The notes beneath the pieces are model-generated. The model did not search any database and was not told the DNA's origin. It worked only from the letters and a program-made list of their open reading frames with translations. A stretch of DNA of 64,000 nt from Bordetella petrii (GTDB lineage: Bacteria > Pseudomonadota > Gammaproteobacteria > Burkholderiales > Burkholderiaceae_B). This document shows positions 23,488 to 34,390 of this stretch, piece after piece; the stretch's first letter is position 1; each line of letters begins with the position of its first letter. The stretch lies in assembly GCF_017356245.1 (NCBI RefSeq), contig NZ_JAFMZZ010000001.1, positions 3,426,167-3,490,166 of the forward strand, in the 5' to 3' direction. Position numbers and translations under genes: made by a program.

Positions 23488-24210
23488 CTAGCCCACCAGC
23501 TGGTCGGCCAGGCTGCCGAAGTCGTCGGCCAGCGCATCCCAGTCCTGCTGCGGCTGCAGGTCGGTGGTCTGGCCGGGCCCGTGTTCGGTGGGCCGGCGCA
23601 CGAATGCGGTTTTCAGCCCGCACTGCCGCGCGGCCGCCAGGTCGCCATTGTGCGCGGCCACCATGCACACCTGCGACGGCGCCAGGCCCAGCACCTCGGC
23701 GGTGCGCAGGTAGGCCTGCGGCATGGGCTTGTAGGCCTGCGCCACTTCGGCGCCCAGGATGGCGTCCCAGGGCAGCCCGGCGCGCTTGGCCATGTCCAGC
23801 ATCAGGCGGATGTTGCCGTTCGACAGCGGCGCGATGATGTAGCGGGTTTTCAGGCGGGCCAGCCCGGCCACCGAATCGGGCCAGGGGTCCAGGCGATGCC
23901 ACGCCAGGTTCAGCGCATCGAGTTCGGCGGCCGGCACCCCGGCCGGGTCGATGCCGGCCTCGCGCAGGGTGGCTTCCAGGTTTTCGCGATGCAGGACGTC
24001 CAGCCGCACGAACGGCCGCTGGCCGCTGCGCACTGCCTGCATCGACGGCCCGTAATGGCTGCGCCAGGCATCGGCGAAGGCCAGCGGTTCTATCCTGCCC
24101 TGGCCGTGCCGGGCCAGGAACGGAGCGGCCTCGCGCGCCACGCCATTGCGCCAGTCGACCACCGTGCCGAACACGTCGAATACCAGTGCCTGTACCTCGT
24201 GCCACGCCAT
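23488..24210 (-). CDS. Type II haloacid dehalogenase (HAD superfamily)
   Basis: A 240-residue HAD hydrolase. Catalytic motifs are in order: nucleophile Asp in LVFDVFGTVVDWRNG (Asp12), the Ser of PLSNGNIRLM (about 129), Lys in VAQAYKPMPQAY (about 161), and the acidic loop CMVAAHNGDLAAAR (about 183-196). This set and the length match (S)-2-haloacid dehalogenases, which hydrolyse 2-haloacids to 2-hydroxyacids; without other data it may act on another small substrate. It lies 23 bp downstream of an ABC exporter permease gene on the same strand. Confidence 0.87.
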   Translation of the reverse strand: MAWHEVQALVFDVFGTVVDWRNGVAREAAPFLARHGQGRIEPLAFADAWRSHYGPSMQAVRSGQRPFVRLDVLHRENLEATLREAGIDPAGVPAAELDALNLAWHRLDPWPDSVAGLARLKTRYIIAPLSNGNIRLMLDMAKRAGLPWDAILGAEVAQAYKPMPQAYLRTAEVLGLAPSQVCMVAAHNGDLAAARQCGLKTAFVRRPTEHGPGQTTDLQPQQDWDALADDFGSLADQLVG

Positions 24211-24233
24211 GTCTGCCTCCGTTCGCAAGCCGG

Positions 24234-24991
24234 CTAGGTTTTGAGCCGGTAACCTGTCTTGAAGATCCAGCGCACGCCCACCAGGCATGCTGCCAGGAAC
24301 ACCAGCGTCATGCCCAGGCTGATGGCCACGCTGACGTCCGAAACGCCGTAGAAGCTCCAGCGAAAGCCGCTGACCAGGTACACCACCGGGTTGAACAGGG
24401 TAACGCCCTGCCAGAACGGCGGCAGCATCTTGATGGAATAAAAGGTGCCGCCCAGGAAGGTCAGCGGCGTGATGATCATCAGCGGGATGATCTGCAGCTT
24501 CTCGAAGCCGTCGGCCCACACGCCGATGATGAAGCCGAACAGGCTGAAGGTGACCGAGGTCAGCAGCAGGAAGCCGATCATCCAGAACGGGTGCTGGATC
24601 TGGAAATCGACGAACAGGCGGGCCGTGACCAGCGTGATCAGGCCCAGGATGATGGACTTGCTGGCCGCCGCGCCCACGTAGCCCGTGACGATTTCCACGT
24701 ACGAGATCGGTGCCGAGTGGATTTCGTAGATGGTGCCGCTGAAGCGCGGCATGTAGATGCCGAACGAAGCGTTGGCCACGCTCTGCGTCAGCAGCGACAA
24801 CATGATCATGCCCGGCACGATGAACGCCCCGTAGCTGACGCCTTCGATCTCGACCATGTGCGACCCGATAGCCGAGCCGAACACCACGAAATACAGCGCG
24901 GTGGAAACCACCGGCGAGGCCACGCTCTGCATCAGCGTGCGCCAGGCGCGGGCCATTTCGAACAGGTAGATGGCGCGGATGGCGTAGAAAT

Positions 24992-24995
<4 letters not shown>
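24234..24995 (-). CDS. ABC-2 type exporter permease (YadH-like)
   Basis: A 253-residue membrane protein with about six transmembrane segments. The family features include [18 protein letters not shown] (about 56-73), an amphipathic segment [20 protein letters not shown] after it, and [12 protein letters not shown] (about 184-195) near the end. This is the ABC-2 membrane subunit that pairs with a YadG-type ATPase. Its ATG overlaps the stop of the ATPase gene (ATGA), so the two are translationally coupled. The exported compound is unknown. Confidence 0.9.
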
Positions 24996-25918
<923 letters not shown>

Positions 25919-26008
25919 ACGGACCTCGGTTTGGGCGGTGAAGCCCTTGATTCTACTTGGTCGGCCCGCGCGCATCGTTCCGCTGGCACTACAACAGTGT
26001 TCCGCGCT

Positions 26009-26266
26009 CTAGAACGGCGCGTCGTCGCCCCCTTGCGGCTCGCGCGGCGCCAGCCAGGCGGTCAGCGCGCTGGCCAACGCCGCGATCAGCCACAGCACGA
26101 AGAACGACACGGTGTAGAAACCCAGGCGGCCGGGCTGCCAGCGGTCCAGCACCAGCACGTCGGACGGGTCGATCAGGGCGAAGATCAGGCCCCCGCCCGC
26201 CCCGGCCGCCAGGAACGACGGCCACAGAATCCCCATCAGCAGGCGCCAGCGCATGGACGGCTCCAT
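26009..26266 (-). CDS. Small two-helix membrane protein at the end of the cco operon
   Basis: An 85-residue protein with two predicted transmembrane helices (LLMGILWPSFLAAGAGGGLIFALI, about 9-32; and LGFYTVSFFVLWLIAALASALTAWLA, about 48-73). Its ATG overlaps the stop of the FixH gene, so it belongs to the cbb3 oxidase operon. I do not recognise a family. Position and topology suggest a role in oxidase assembly or stability, but that is inference. A second in-frame ATG four codons later (26254) is possible. Confidence 0.72.
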   Translation of the reverse strand: MEPSMRWRLLMGILWPSFLAAGAGGGLIFALIDPSDVLVLDRWQPGRLGFYTVSFFVLWLIAALASALTAWLAPREPQGGDDAPF

Positions 26267-26514
26267 CAGGGCCGCGCGGGGGCCTGGGCCGCCGCGGGCG
26301 CCGGGTCGGCGGCGGGCGCGGCCACGGCCGGCTGCACCCGTTCGACCACCAGGCCGCGCCTGACCGCCCCTTCGGCGATGGGCTGGTCGGCAAAGCGCGT
26401 GACGGCCAGGTAGATGGTGATGATGCAGCCCAGGATGGCCAGCAGCGGTCCGGCCATCAAGAACCACGGCCACGGTTCGCGGTGCCAGGGGTTGGGTGGT
26501 GCGGGATTCGTCAT
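26266..26514 (-). CDS. Short FixH-family protein
   Basis: An 82-residue protein with one transmembrane helix (WPWFLMAGPLLAILGCIITIYLAV, about 15-38) preceded by the FixH-type NPWHREPWPW. FixH proteins are usually about twice as long and have a periplasmic immunoglobulin-like domain; here only the membrane anchor and a short Ala/Pro-rich tail remain. FixH helps mature or stabilise cbb3 oxidase. It follows ccoG by 21 bp and overlaps the next small membrane-protein gene. Confidence 0.7.
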   Translation of the reverse strand: MTNPAPPNPWHREPWPWFLMAGPLLAILGCIITIYLAVTRFADQPIAEGAVRRGLVVERVQPAVAAPAADPAPAAAQAPARP

Positions 26515-26535
26515 GCACAGGCTCCAAAGCGGGGT

Positions 26536-28035
26536 TCAGTCGGGCACATAGAAGCTGGAGGCCTCGTCGCGCGCCAGCACCTGGCCGTCGCGGCCCTGCG
26601 CGCGGGCCTGCACGGTGATGGGATGCGAGCCCGGCCCGGCCGCGCCGGCCGGCGCCCGGATGATGACCGGCACCAGCTTGTTGGCGTAGGGTTCCAGCAC
26701 GATGGATTGGTCGCCCTGGCGCTCGACATGCACGTCCAGGCCCGGCAGGCCGGTGGCTTGCAGCCGCAGCACCATGGCCGACTCGGAAGTATTGATGAGC
26801 TGCAGCCGGTACACGTTCTCGATCATGCCGCCCGGCGCTTCGCGGGCCAGCACGCCGCGATCGCGGATGACATCGACCCGCAGCGGGTTGCGCAGCGCCA
26901 GCGTCGCCACGAAGGCCGCCGCCAATGCCAGGATGACGCCGCCGTAGACCAGCACCCGCGGCCGCAGCAGCCGCGCCCGCGCCCGGCGCGGCGTCCAGCC
27001 CTGCTCGACCGCGCGCTGCGACGCATAGCGGATCAGGCCGGCGGGATACTGCATCTTGTCCATGACCTGGTCGCAGGCATCGATACAGGCGCCGCAGCCG
27101 ATGCACATGTATTGCAGCCCGTCGCGGATGTCGATGCCGGTGGGGCACACCTGCACGCAAAGGCTGCAATCGACACAGTCGCCCAGCCCGGCGGCCTTGT
27201 GGTCGACCTTGCGCGAGCGGCCGCCGCGCGGATCGCCGCGTCCCTTGTCGTAGGTGACCACGAACGTGTCCGGATCGACCATCACGCTCTGGAAGCGCGC
27301 GTACGGGCACATGTACTTGCACACCGATTCGCGCATGAACCCGGCGTTGCCCCAGGTGGCGAAGCCGTAGAACAGCATCCAGAACCACTGCCACGGCCCC
27401 AGCTGCAGCGCCAGCAGGTCGTGGCCCAGCCCGCGGATGGGCGCGAAATAGCCGATGAAGGTGTAGCCCGTCCAGCCGGCCACGATGATCCACAGTGCGT
27501 GCTTGGACAGCTTCAGGCGCAGCTTGCGCGGCGTCCAGGGCGATTCGTCCAGGCGGATGCGCGCCAGGCGGTCGCCCTCGACACGGCGCTCGATCCACAG
27601 GAAGATTTCGGTATAGACCGTCTGCGGACAGGCATAGCCGCAGAACAGGCGCCCGGCCACGGCGGTGAACAGGAACAGCGCCAGGGCCGATATCACCAGC
27701 AGCACCGCCAGGTAGACCACGTCTTGCGGCCACAGCACCAGGCCGAACAAGTAGAACTTGCGCGCCCCCAGGTCGAACAGCACGGCCTGGCGGCCGTGCC
27801 ATTGCAGCCACGGCAGCCCGTAGAACACCAATTGCGTCAGGAACACGAACACCACGCGCCAGCGCGCGAAAACGCCGCTGACCGACCGCGGATAGATTTT
27901 GCCGCGCACCTCGGCCAGGGTCTGCTCCAGGGTTTCCGCCGCCGCGCCCGGCCGCGCCGGGCGCTGGTAGGGGCGCCATCCGGGCGCCCCCTCGGCCAGG
28001 GGGGCCGGCCGCGCGGCGTGTTCGGGCGGCTGCAT
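26536..28035 (-). CDS. ccoG: Cytochrome oxidase accessory protein CcoG (FixG)
   Basis: A 499-residue membrane-bound iron-sulfur protein. About four transmembrane segments span residues 60-220, with the CGYACPQTVYTEIFLWIER motif in between. Two ferredoxin-type [4Fe-4S] motifs follow: CVDCSLCVQVCP (about 276-287) and CIGCGACIDACD (about 300-311). A further helix (LVYGGVILALAAAFVATLAL) leads to a C-terminal beta domain of about 120 residues. CcoG acts in copper handling and reduction during cbb3 oxidase assembly. The start at 28035 (MQPPEH) follows the ccoP stop directly. Confidence 0.92.
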   Translation of the reverse strand: MQPPEHAARPAPLAEGAPGWRPYQRPARPGAAAETLEQTLAEVRGKIYPRSVSGVFARWRVVFVFLTQLVFYGLPWLQWHGRQAVLFDLGARKFYLFGLVLWPQDVVYLAVLLVISALALFLFTAVAGRLFCGYACPQTVYTEIFLWIERRVEGDRLARIRLDESPWTPRKLRLKLSKHALWIIVAGWTGYTFIGYFAPIRGLGHDLLALQLGPWQWFWMLFYGFATWGNAGFMRESVCKYMCPYARFQSVMVDPDTFVVTYDKGRGDPRGGRSRKVDHKAAGLGDCVDCSLCVQVCPTGIDIRDGLQYMCIGCGACIDACDQVMDKMQYPAGLIRYASQRAVEQGWTPRRARARLLRPRVLVYGGVILALAAAFVATLALRNPLRVDVIRDRGVLAREAPGGMIENVYRLQLINTSESAMVLRLQATGLPGLDVHVERQGDQSIVLEPYANKLVPVIIRAPAGAAGPGSHPITVQARAQGRDGQVLARDEASSFYVPD

Positions 28036-28037
28036 TG

Positions 28038-28979
28038 CTACTGTGCCCCCTGGGGCGCGGCGGCCTGCGCCGTGGGGTTGGACAGGCCCCATACCCAGGC
28101 CGTCAGGATCTTGATCTGCTCGGGCGTCAGCACCGCGTCGTGCGCCGGCATGCGGTTGTCGCGGCCTTCCAGGATGGTCTGCACGATGGTGGCTTCGGAA
28201 CTGCCGTACAGCCAGGTACCGTCGGTGAGGTTGGGCGCGCCCAGGACCTGGTTGCCCTTGCCGTCCACGCCGTGGCAGGCCACACAGTAGGTTTCAAAGG
28301 TGCGCTGGCCGCGCAGCATCTTCAGCGGATCAGCCGCCAGCTTCGACAGCGAGCGCACGTAATGCGCCGTGTCGCTGGCGGCGGCGGGGTCGATGCTGCC
28401 TTTCCAGGGCGGCATGATGCCGTGCCGGCCGTGCGTGATGGTCTGCCCGATGGCTTCGGGCGTGCCGCCGTGCAGCCAGTCGGCGTCGGTCAGGTTGGGA
28501 AAGCTGCGGCCGCCCCGCGCATCGGAGCCATGGCACTGCGCGCAGGTGTTCAGGAACAGGCGTTCGCCGATCTGGCGAGCGGCCGGGTCGGCGGCGATGT
28601 CGGCCACCGCCATGGCGGCGTAGCGCGCGTACACCGGCCGGACCTGCTCGGCCTGCTGCGCCTGGTGGCGGCGCACTTCATTGGCGGTGGTATAGCCCAG
28701 CACGCCCTGGAACATGCCCAGGCCGGGCATCAAGACCAGGTAGCCCAGCGCGAACAGGCACAGCAGCAGGTACATCCAGGTCCACCAGCGCGGCACCGGA
28801 TTGTTCAGTTCGGTAAGGTCTTCGTCCCAGACGTGGCCAGTGTCGTCGACCGGGCCCGCGGCCGGCCGCTCGGCCAGCCAGCGCCGCTGGGTGTACAGCA
28901 GCCACAGGCACCAGGCGATGCCGCCCAGGGCGATGAAGGCGATGAAATAGCCGAAGAAAGCGTAGCTGAAATCGCTCAT
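28038..28979 (-). CDS. ccoP: cbb3-type cytochrome c oxidase subunit III (CcoP)
   Basis: A 313-residue di-haem cytochrome c subunit. Two N-terminal transmembrane helices (FFGYFIAFIALGGIAWCLWLLY, about 8-29; and MYLLLCLFALGYLVLMPGLG, about 69-88) flank the conserved WDEDLTELNNPVPRWW. Two haem-binding sites follow: CAQCH (about 146-150) and CVACH (about 232-236). It carries electrons from soluble cytochrome c to CcoO/CcoN. Its ATG overlaps the ccoQ stop, and ccoG starts 2 bp after its stop. Confidence 0.96.
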   Translation of the reverse strand: MSDFSYAFFGYFIAFIALGGIAWCLWLLYTQRRWLAERPAAGPVDDTGHVWDEDLTELNNPVPRWWTWMYLLLCLFALGYLVLMPGLGMFQGVLGYTTANEVRRHQAQQAEQVRPVYARYAAMAVADIAADPAARQIGERLFLNTCAQCHGSDARGGRSFPNLTDADWLHGGTPEAIGQTITHGRHGIMPPWKGSIDPAAASDTAHYVRSLSKLAADPLKMLRGQRTFETYCVACHGVDGKGNQVLGAPNLTDGTWLYGSSEATIVQTILEGRDNRMPAHDAVLTPEQIKILTAWVWGLSNPTAQAAAPQGAQ

Positions 28980-29143
28980 GGCCGCGTTGCTCCTTGTGCG
29001 GGTGCGTTTTCGTCGGGCAGCGCGAACGGCAGCAGGGCCGATTCGTGATTGGCGGGCTGGCGGCCGCGCGAATACGCCCACCAGACAATGCCCAGGAAGG
29101 TGGCCAGCGAAATGGCCGTCATGATTCCGGTGAAGATCAGCAT
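28976..29143 (-). CDS. ccoQ: cbb3-type oxidase subunit CcoQ
   Basis: A 55-residue single-helix protein (IFTGIMTAISLATFLGIVWW, about 3-22) followed by the typical AYSRGRQPANHESALLPFALP tail. CcoQ stabilises the interaction of CcoP with the CcoNO core. It is located between ccoO and ccoP, as in most cco operons, and its stop overlaps the ccoP start. Confidence 0.92.
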   Translation of the reverse strand: MLIFTGIMTAISLATFLGIVWWAYSRGRQPANHESALLPFALPDENAPAQGATRP

Positions 29144-29145
29144 GG

Positions 29146-29838
29146 TCAGTTTCCTTGCGCGGCCGCGCCCTGCCCGGCTGCCTGGCGGGCCAGCTCGGCC
29201 TCGGCCTGGCGCGCCTGGCGCAGGCCCACGCCCATGCCCTGCAGGTAGGCCACCAGCGCGTCTTCTTCGGTCTTGCCGGCGATTTCCTGCGGCGCCGCCT
29301 GGATCTGCGCGTCGGTATAGGGCACGCCCAGCTTGCGCAGCGCGCGCATGCGGTCTTGCACGTTCTGGCCGTCGAGCATGGCATGCCGCAGCCAGGGGTA
29401 CGACGGCATGTTCGACTCGGGCACCACCAGGCGCGGGTCGCGCAGGTGGATGCGGTGCCATTCGTCGGAATAGCGTTCGCCCACGCGCGCCAGGTCGGGG
29501 CCGGTGCGCTTGGACCCCCACAGGAACGGGTGGTCGTATACCGATTCGGTGGCTTCGGAATACGGGCCGTAGCGCTGCACTTCGGCCTGCAGCATGCGCA
29601 CCTGCTGCGAATGGCAGCCTACGCAGCCTTCGCGTATGTACACGTCGCGGCCCATCAGGCGCAGGGCGCTGTAGGGCTCGATGCCCGGCGCGGCCTGGGT
29701 GGTGGAATGCTGGAAAAACAGCGGAATGATCTGCACCAGCCCCGCGAACGACACCACCAGGATGCTGGCGATGATCATCAGGCCGATGTTCTTTTCAAGA
29801 GTCTGGTGCGAAAAAAAGCGGTGTTGCGAGTTGGCCAT
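29146..29838 (-). CDS. ccoO: cbb3-type cytochrome c oxidase subunit II (CcoO)
   Basis: A 230-residue mono-haem cytochrome c with one N-terminal anchor helix ([24 protein letters not shown], about 18-41). The haem motif is in [14 protein letters not shown] (about 68-81), and family segments [20 protein letters not shown] and GPDLARVG follow. The C-terminus (after about 205) is Ala/Gln-rich and variable. It transfers electrons to the catalytic subunit. It starts 10 bp after ccoN. Confidence 0.96.
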   Translation of the reverse strand: MANSQHRFFSHQTLEKNIGLMIIASILVVSFAGLVQIIPLFFQHSTTQAAPGIEPYSALRLMGRDVYIREGCVGCHSQQVRMLQAEVQRYGPYSEATESVYDHPFLWGSKRTGPDLARVGERYSDEWHRIHLRDPRLVVPESNMPSYPWLRHAMLDGQNVQDRMRALRKLGVPYTDAQIQAAPQEIAGKTEEDALVAYLQGMGVGLRQARQAEAELARQAAGQGAAAQGN

Positions 29839-29848
29839 GGAAACCTCG

Positions 29849-31324
29849 TCAGGCGGTGGCGGGCGTGGCGATGGCGGCGCGCGGCTGCGGCTCGCCGGAC
29901 GGAACCGCCGGGTCGACGGCGCGCTGGCCGCGCAGCGTCATCCAGACGTTCCAGGCCATGATGAACACGCCCGACAGGTACATGGCGCCGCCCACGAACC
30001 GGATCACGTAGTACGGCAGGCGCGTCTTGAGCTCTTCGACGAAGCTGTAGACCAGCGTGCCGTCGGTGGCGGTGTCGCGCCACATCAGGCCCTGCTGCAC
30101 GCCGGCGATCCACATCGAGGCGATGTACAGCACCACGCCGATGGTGGCCACCCAGAAATGCAGCTCGACCGCCCGGGTGCTGTGCATGGACACGCGGCCG
30201 TACAGGCGCGGGATCAGGTAGTACAGCGAACCGAAGGTGATCATGGCCACCCAGCCCAGCGCGCCCGAGTGCACATGGCCGATGGTCCAGTCGGTGTAGT
30301 GCGACAGCGCGTTGACCGTGCGGATCGACATCATCGAGCCTTCGAAGGTGGACATGCCGTAGAACGACAGCGCGGTCACCATGAACTTCAGGATAGGGTC
30401 GGTGCGCAGGCGGTGCCAGGCGCCCTGCAGGGTCATGATGCCGTTGATCATGCCGCCCCACGACGGCGCCAGCAGGATCAGCGAGAAAGCCATGCCCAGC
30501 GACTGGGTCCAGTCGGGCAGCGAGGTATACAGCAAATGGTGCGGCCCGGCCCACATGTAGGTGAAGGCCAGCGCCCAGAAGTGCACGATGGACAGGCGGT
30601 ACGAATAAATGGGCCGGCCGGCCTGCTTGGGCACGAAGTAGTACATCATGCCCAGGAAGCTGGTGGTCAGGAAGAAGCCCACGGCATTGTGGCCGTACCA
30701 CCACTGCACCATGGCGTCCTGCACGCCGGCGTAGGCCGAATACGATTTCCACAGCGACACCGGCAGTTCGATGTTGTTGAAGATGTGCAGGATGGCGATG
30801 GTGAGGATGTACGAGCCGAAGAACCAGTTGGCCACGTAGATGTGCCGCACGCGGCGCCGCACGATGGTGCCGAAGAACACCACGGCATAGGCCACCCACA
30901 CCAGCGTGATGAGGATGTCGATGGGCCATTCGAGCTCGGCGTATTCTTTGCTGCTGGTGTAGCCCAGCGGCAGCGTGATGGCGGCGGCCACGATGACGGC
31001 CTGCCAGCCCCAGAAGGTAAAGGCCGCCAGCCTGTCGCTGAACAGGCGCGCCTGACAGGTGCGCTGCACCACGTAGTAAGACGTGGCGAACAGGCCGCTG
31101 CCGCCGAAGGCGAAGATCACCGCATTGGTGTGCAGCGGGCGCAGCCGGCCATAGCTGAGCCACGGGATATCGAAATTGAGCTGCGGCCAGATCAGCTGCG
31201 CGGCGATCAATACGCCGACAGCCATGCCCACAATGCCCCAGACGACCGTCATGACAGCAAACTGCCTGACGACCTTGTAGTTGAACGTTTCGAGTCGATC
31301 GGCAGCGGTACTGCTATCAATCAT
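29849..31324 (-). CDS. ccoN: cbb3-type cytochrome c oxidase subunit I (CcoN)
   Basis: A 491-residue catalytic haem-copper oxidase subunit with about twelve transmembrane helices. Conserved His ligands are visible in [17 protein letters not shown] (low-spin haem), [11 protein letters not shown] (copper B and cross-linked Tyr region), [10 protein letters not shown] (copper B) and [10 protein letters not shown] (haems). The proximal [10 protein letters not shown] segment is also typical. It reduces oxygen to water with high affinity under microaerobic conditions. The start at 31324 has the ribosome site GGGGGA. A perfect FNR box lies upstream, predicting induction at low oxygen. Confidence 0.97.
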   Translation of the reverse strand: MIDSSTAADRLETFNYKVVRQFAVMTVVWGIVGMAVGVLIAAQLIWPQLNFDIPWLSYGRLRPLHTNAVIFAFGGSGLFATSYYVVQRTCQARLFSDRLAAFTFWGWQAVIVAAAITLPLGYTSSKEYAELEWPIDILITLVWVAYAVVFFGTIVRRRVRHIYVANWFFGSYILTIAILHIFNNIELPVSLWKSYSAYAGVQDAMVQWWYGHNAVGFFLTTSFLGMMYYFVPKQAGRPIYSYRLSIVHFWALAFTYMWAGPHHLLYTSLPDWTQSLGMAFSLILLAPSWGGMINGIMTLQGAWHRLRTDPILKFMVTALSFYGMSTFEGSMMSIRTVNALSHYTDWTIGHVHSGALGWVAMITFGSLYYLIPRLYGRVSMHSTRAVELHFWVATIGVVLYIASMWIAGVQQGLMWRDTATDGTLVYSFVEELKTRLPYYVIRFVGGAMYLSGVFIMAWNVWMTLRGQRAVDPAVPSGEPQPRAAIATPATA

Positions 31325-31354
31325 GGTCTGTCCCCCAGTTGACGCGGAGATAGG

Positions 31355-31396
31355 ATGATCGGCCGACCGGCATCGGTTCGTCTTGATTTCAATCAA
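31355..31396 (-). promoter_or_regulatory. FNR-dependent promoter of the ccoNOQPG operon
   Basis: A perfect FNR/ANR box TTGAT-TTCA-ATCAA occupies 31383-31396. If centred at -41.5 (class II promoter) the start is at 31348, and a -10-like GATCAT falls exactly at -12 to -7 (31360-31355). The resulting leader is 24 nt and contains the GGGGGA ribosome site of ccoN. Expected effect: activation by FNR/ANR when oxygen is low. Confidence 0.8.
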
Positions 31397-31410
31397 GACT
31401 AGGACAAGTC

Positions 31411-31554
31411 TTACGTGTCGGGTTCGTGAAAAATGGAACTTCCGGCATCGTCGGGGTTGTCGAACTGGCCGTTGAACACCGCCCAGCCCAGCGCCAGGCC
31501 GATGACCAGCACGAACAGCAGCGACAACGGCAACAGCAGATACAGAATGCTCAT
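31411..31554 (-). CDS. ccoS: cbb3 oxidase assembly protein CcoS
   Basis: A 47-residue protein with one transmembrane helix ([20 protein letters not shown], about 3-22) followed by the diagnostic [19 protein letters not shown]. CcoS is needed for insertion of cofactors into cbb3 oxidase. Its ATG overlaps the stop of the ccoI-like gene (ATGA), so it is translationally coupled to it. It ends upstream of the ccoN promoter. Confidence 0.9.
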   Translation of the reverse strand: MSILYLLLPLSLLFVLVIGLALGWAVFNGQFDNPDDAGSSIFHEPDT

Positions 31555-32534
31555 GGTGCCGCCGGCACTTGATCGACGGCCGGGCCGGCGCCCTGCCGCA
31601 GCGCCTGGTGGCGGCGGTACAGGCGCCAGGCGCTGGCCGCCACCGCCAGCGACGACAGCAGCATGGTGATGGCCGCCAGCCACGGCGCCACCCAGCCGGC
31701 CAACGCCAGCGGCGTCATCAGCAGGTGCCAGGCCAGCGAGCCGTACAGGCCGAGGCGCGCGGTGCGGCGCGTGGCGGCCAGCAGATCGTGGAATTGCCGG
31801 GCATCGAGGCCGGGCGCGGCCGCCTGGGCCGCGGCCAGCGTGGTGGGCACCGCCATCGCCATGGCGCAGGGGCAGCTGATGACCAGCAGCGCCACCATGA
31901 CCGGCACCGCCTGGCCGGGCGCCAGCCAGGCCCAGGCCGCGCCAGCGGCCAGCGCCAGGGCCACCTGGGCCGCCGCGAAGCGGGCCGCCACGCGATCGGC
32001 CGCGGCGCCCAGCGCGCGGCGGCGGATTTCCAGCCGGGCATGGCGCCGGGCGGCGGCCTGGCCGGCGCCCGGCGCCGCCGACTGGCGGGCGCACAGCGCC
32101 AGGTAGCGCGCGGTAAGCAGAAAGGCCACGAACATGGTGACCGAATCGAAATAGACTTCGCCGTGGCGCGTCCAGGTGGCATGGACACTGGGCAGGAAGG
32201 CCGCCACGATGCCCAGCGCCACGGGCACGTCCATGCCGGCCTGGCCGCGGCGCAGGCTGCGCGCCGCGCCGCGCCAGATGGGCCAGGCCGAATACAGCAC
32301 CACCGGCAGGGTCAGGGCCAGGCTGGCCCAGTTCATGAGCACGATGGCCCAATCGAGCGTGGCCAGGGCATCGGCCGGGATGCCGTCGTGGCGCACGTAG
32401 CCCGGCCAGGCGAACATCATGACCTGCATCATGGCCAGCCAGGCCCAGCCCAGGCGCAGCAGGGCGTGGCGCCGCGCCTGGCGGCCGGTATGGGACAGGC
32501 CGGGCGGCACCGAGAAGATGGTTGTGGCAGGCAT
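31551..32534 (-). CDS. CcoI-like copper P-type ATPase homologue lacking catalytic domains
   Basis: A 327-residue protein in the position of ccoI (FixI), directly before ccoS. The membrane core of a P1B ATPase is recognisable: early helices with [10 protein letters not shown] and [28 protein letters not shown], the copper-site motif [12 protein letters not shown] (CPC, about residue 220), and the C-terminal pair of helices [20 protein letters not shown] with [15 protein letters not shown]. The N-terminal metal-binding domain, the actuator domain (TGE), the phosphorylation motif DKTGT and the nucleotide-binding domain are all absent. The frame is uninterrupted, so this is a domain-stripped protein, not an obvious frameshift product. 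It cannot hydrolyse ATP in the normal way; it may be a passive copper-binding partner or an evolutionary remnant. Confidence 0.82.
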   Translation of the reverse strand: MPATTIFSVPPGLSHTGRQARRHALLRLGWAWLAMMQVMMFAWPGYVRHDGIPADALATLDWAIVLMNWASLALTLPVVLYSAWPIWRGAARSLRRGQAGMDVPVALGIVAAFLPSVHATWTRHGEVYFDSVTMFVAFLLTARYLALCARQSAAPGAGQAAARRHARLEIRRRALGAAADRVAARFAAAQVALALAAGAAWAWLAPGQAVPVMVALLVISCPCAMAMAVPTTLAAAQAAAPGLDARQFHDLLAATRRTARLGLYGSLAWHLLMTPLALAGWVAPWLAAITMLLSSLAVAASAWRLYRRHQALRQGAGPAVDQVPAAP

Positions 32535-32541
32535 GCGGCCG

Positions 32542-32583
32542 ATCGTAGCGACCGGCCACGGCGGTTGGCTTGATAAAAATCAA
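32542..32583 (-). promoter_or_regulatory. FNR-dependent promoter of the ccoI-like/ccoS unit
   Basis: A perfect FNR box TTGAT-AAAA-ATCAA lies at 32570-32583 inside a longer 24-bp palindrome (TTGGC/GCCAA flanks). With class II spacing the start would be 32535, and a -10-like TACGAT falls exactly at -12 to -7 (32547-32542). The ATG of the ccoI-like gene is at 32534, so the transcript would be almost leaderless; no Shine-Dalgarno is visible upstream of this ATG. Confidence 0.72.
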
Positions 32584-32647
32584 GCCAACTACAAGACCAG
32601 ACTGCCTTACGAACGGGGCTGACACGGCCCGGGGCCGTCCGGGCCAG

Positions 32648-32674
32648 AAAAAAAGGGGTGCCCAGAGGCACCCC
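32648..32674 (-). terminator. Intrinsic terminator downstream of aceA
   Basis: On the minus strand a hairpin GGGGTGCC-TCTG-GGCACCCC (32674-32655) is followed directly by seven U residues (A-run 32648-32654 on the plus strand). It lies 75 bp after the aceA stop, giving a textbook Rho-independent terminator. Confidence 0.88.
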
Positions 32675-32748
32675 GAACCACCCTACTGCAGCAAACTTTC
32701 ACGCCTTACATACCAGGGGCGCGGCCGGCGGACGGCCGCGCCCCTGCA

Positions 32749-34068
<1,320 letters not shown>

Positions 34069-34390
34069 GAAATGCTCCTGGTAGGTAAGGAAAAGACAGA
34101 GATCCGGTTGCTGGCGCGATGGGCGCCGCGTTGGATAAAAGTCTATGCCTGTGTTGCGGAGCAATGTGGCGGCTTATCTTATATAAGACCAAAAACTTTT
34201 CCTTTTATTTTTATATAGTTATGAAATCAATTTTGTATTGTGGAATCAAATTGCCCGCTATGAAATGCTCGGGCGCTGCTGCGCAGCACCGGCTTTCATA
34301 TGGCGGCGGCAGCTTTTCACCATGCAAAATACCGGGGTCCGCGCAAGGCCTACAATGCAAGCCTGAACCTTGCCCGCCACGCCTGTCCCC
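34069..34390. promoter_or_regulatory. Divergent aceA/queF promoter region with 12-bp palindrome
   Basis: This 322-bp gap holds no gene. Its middle (34170-34260) is very AT-rich. It contains the perfect palindrome TCTTATATAAGA (34177-34188) about 110 bp upstream of aceA, a candidate regulator-binding site; palindromes of this type are bound by GntR-like regulators of central carbon genes in related bacteria (from memory, not verified). No clear terminator or small gene is visible. Confidence 0.5.
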
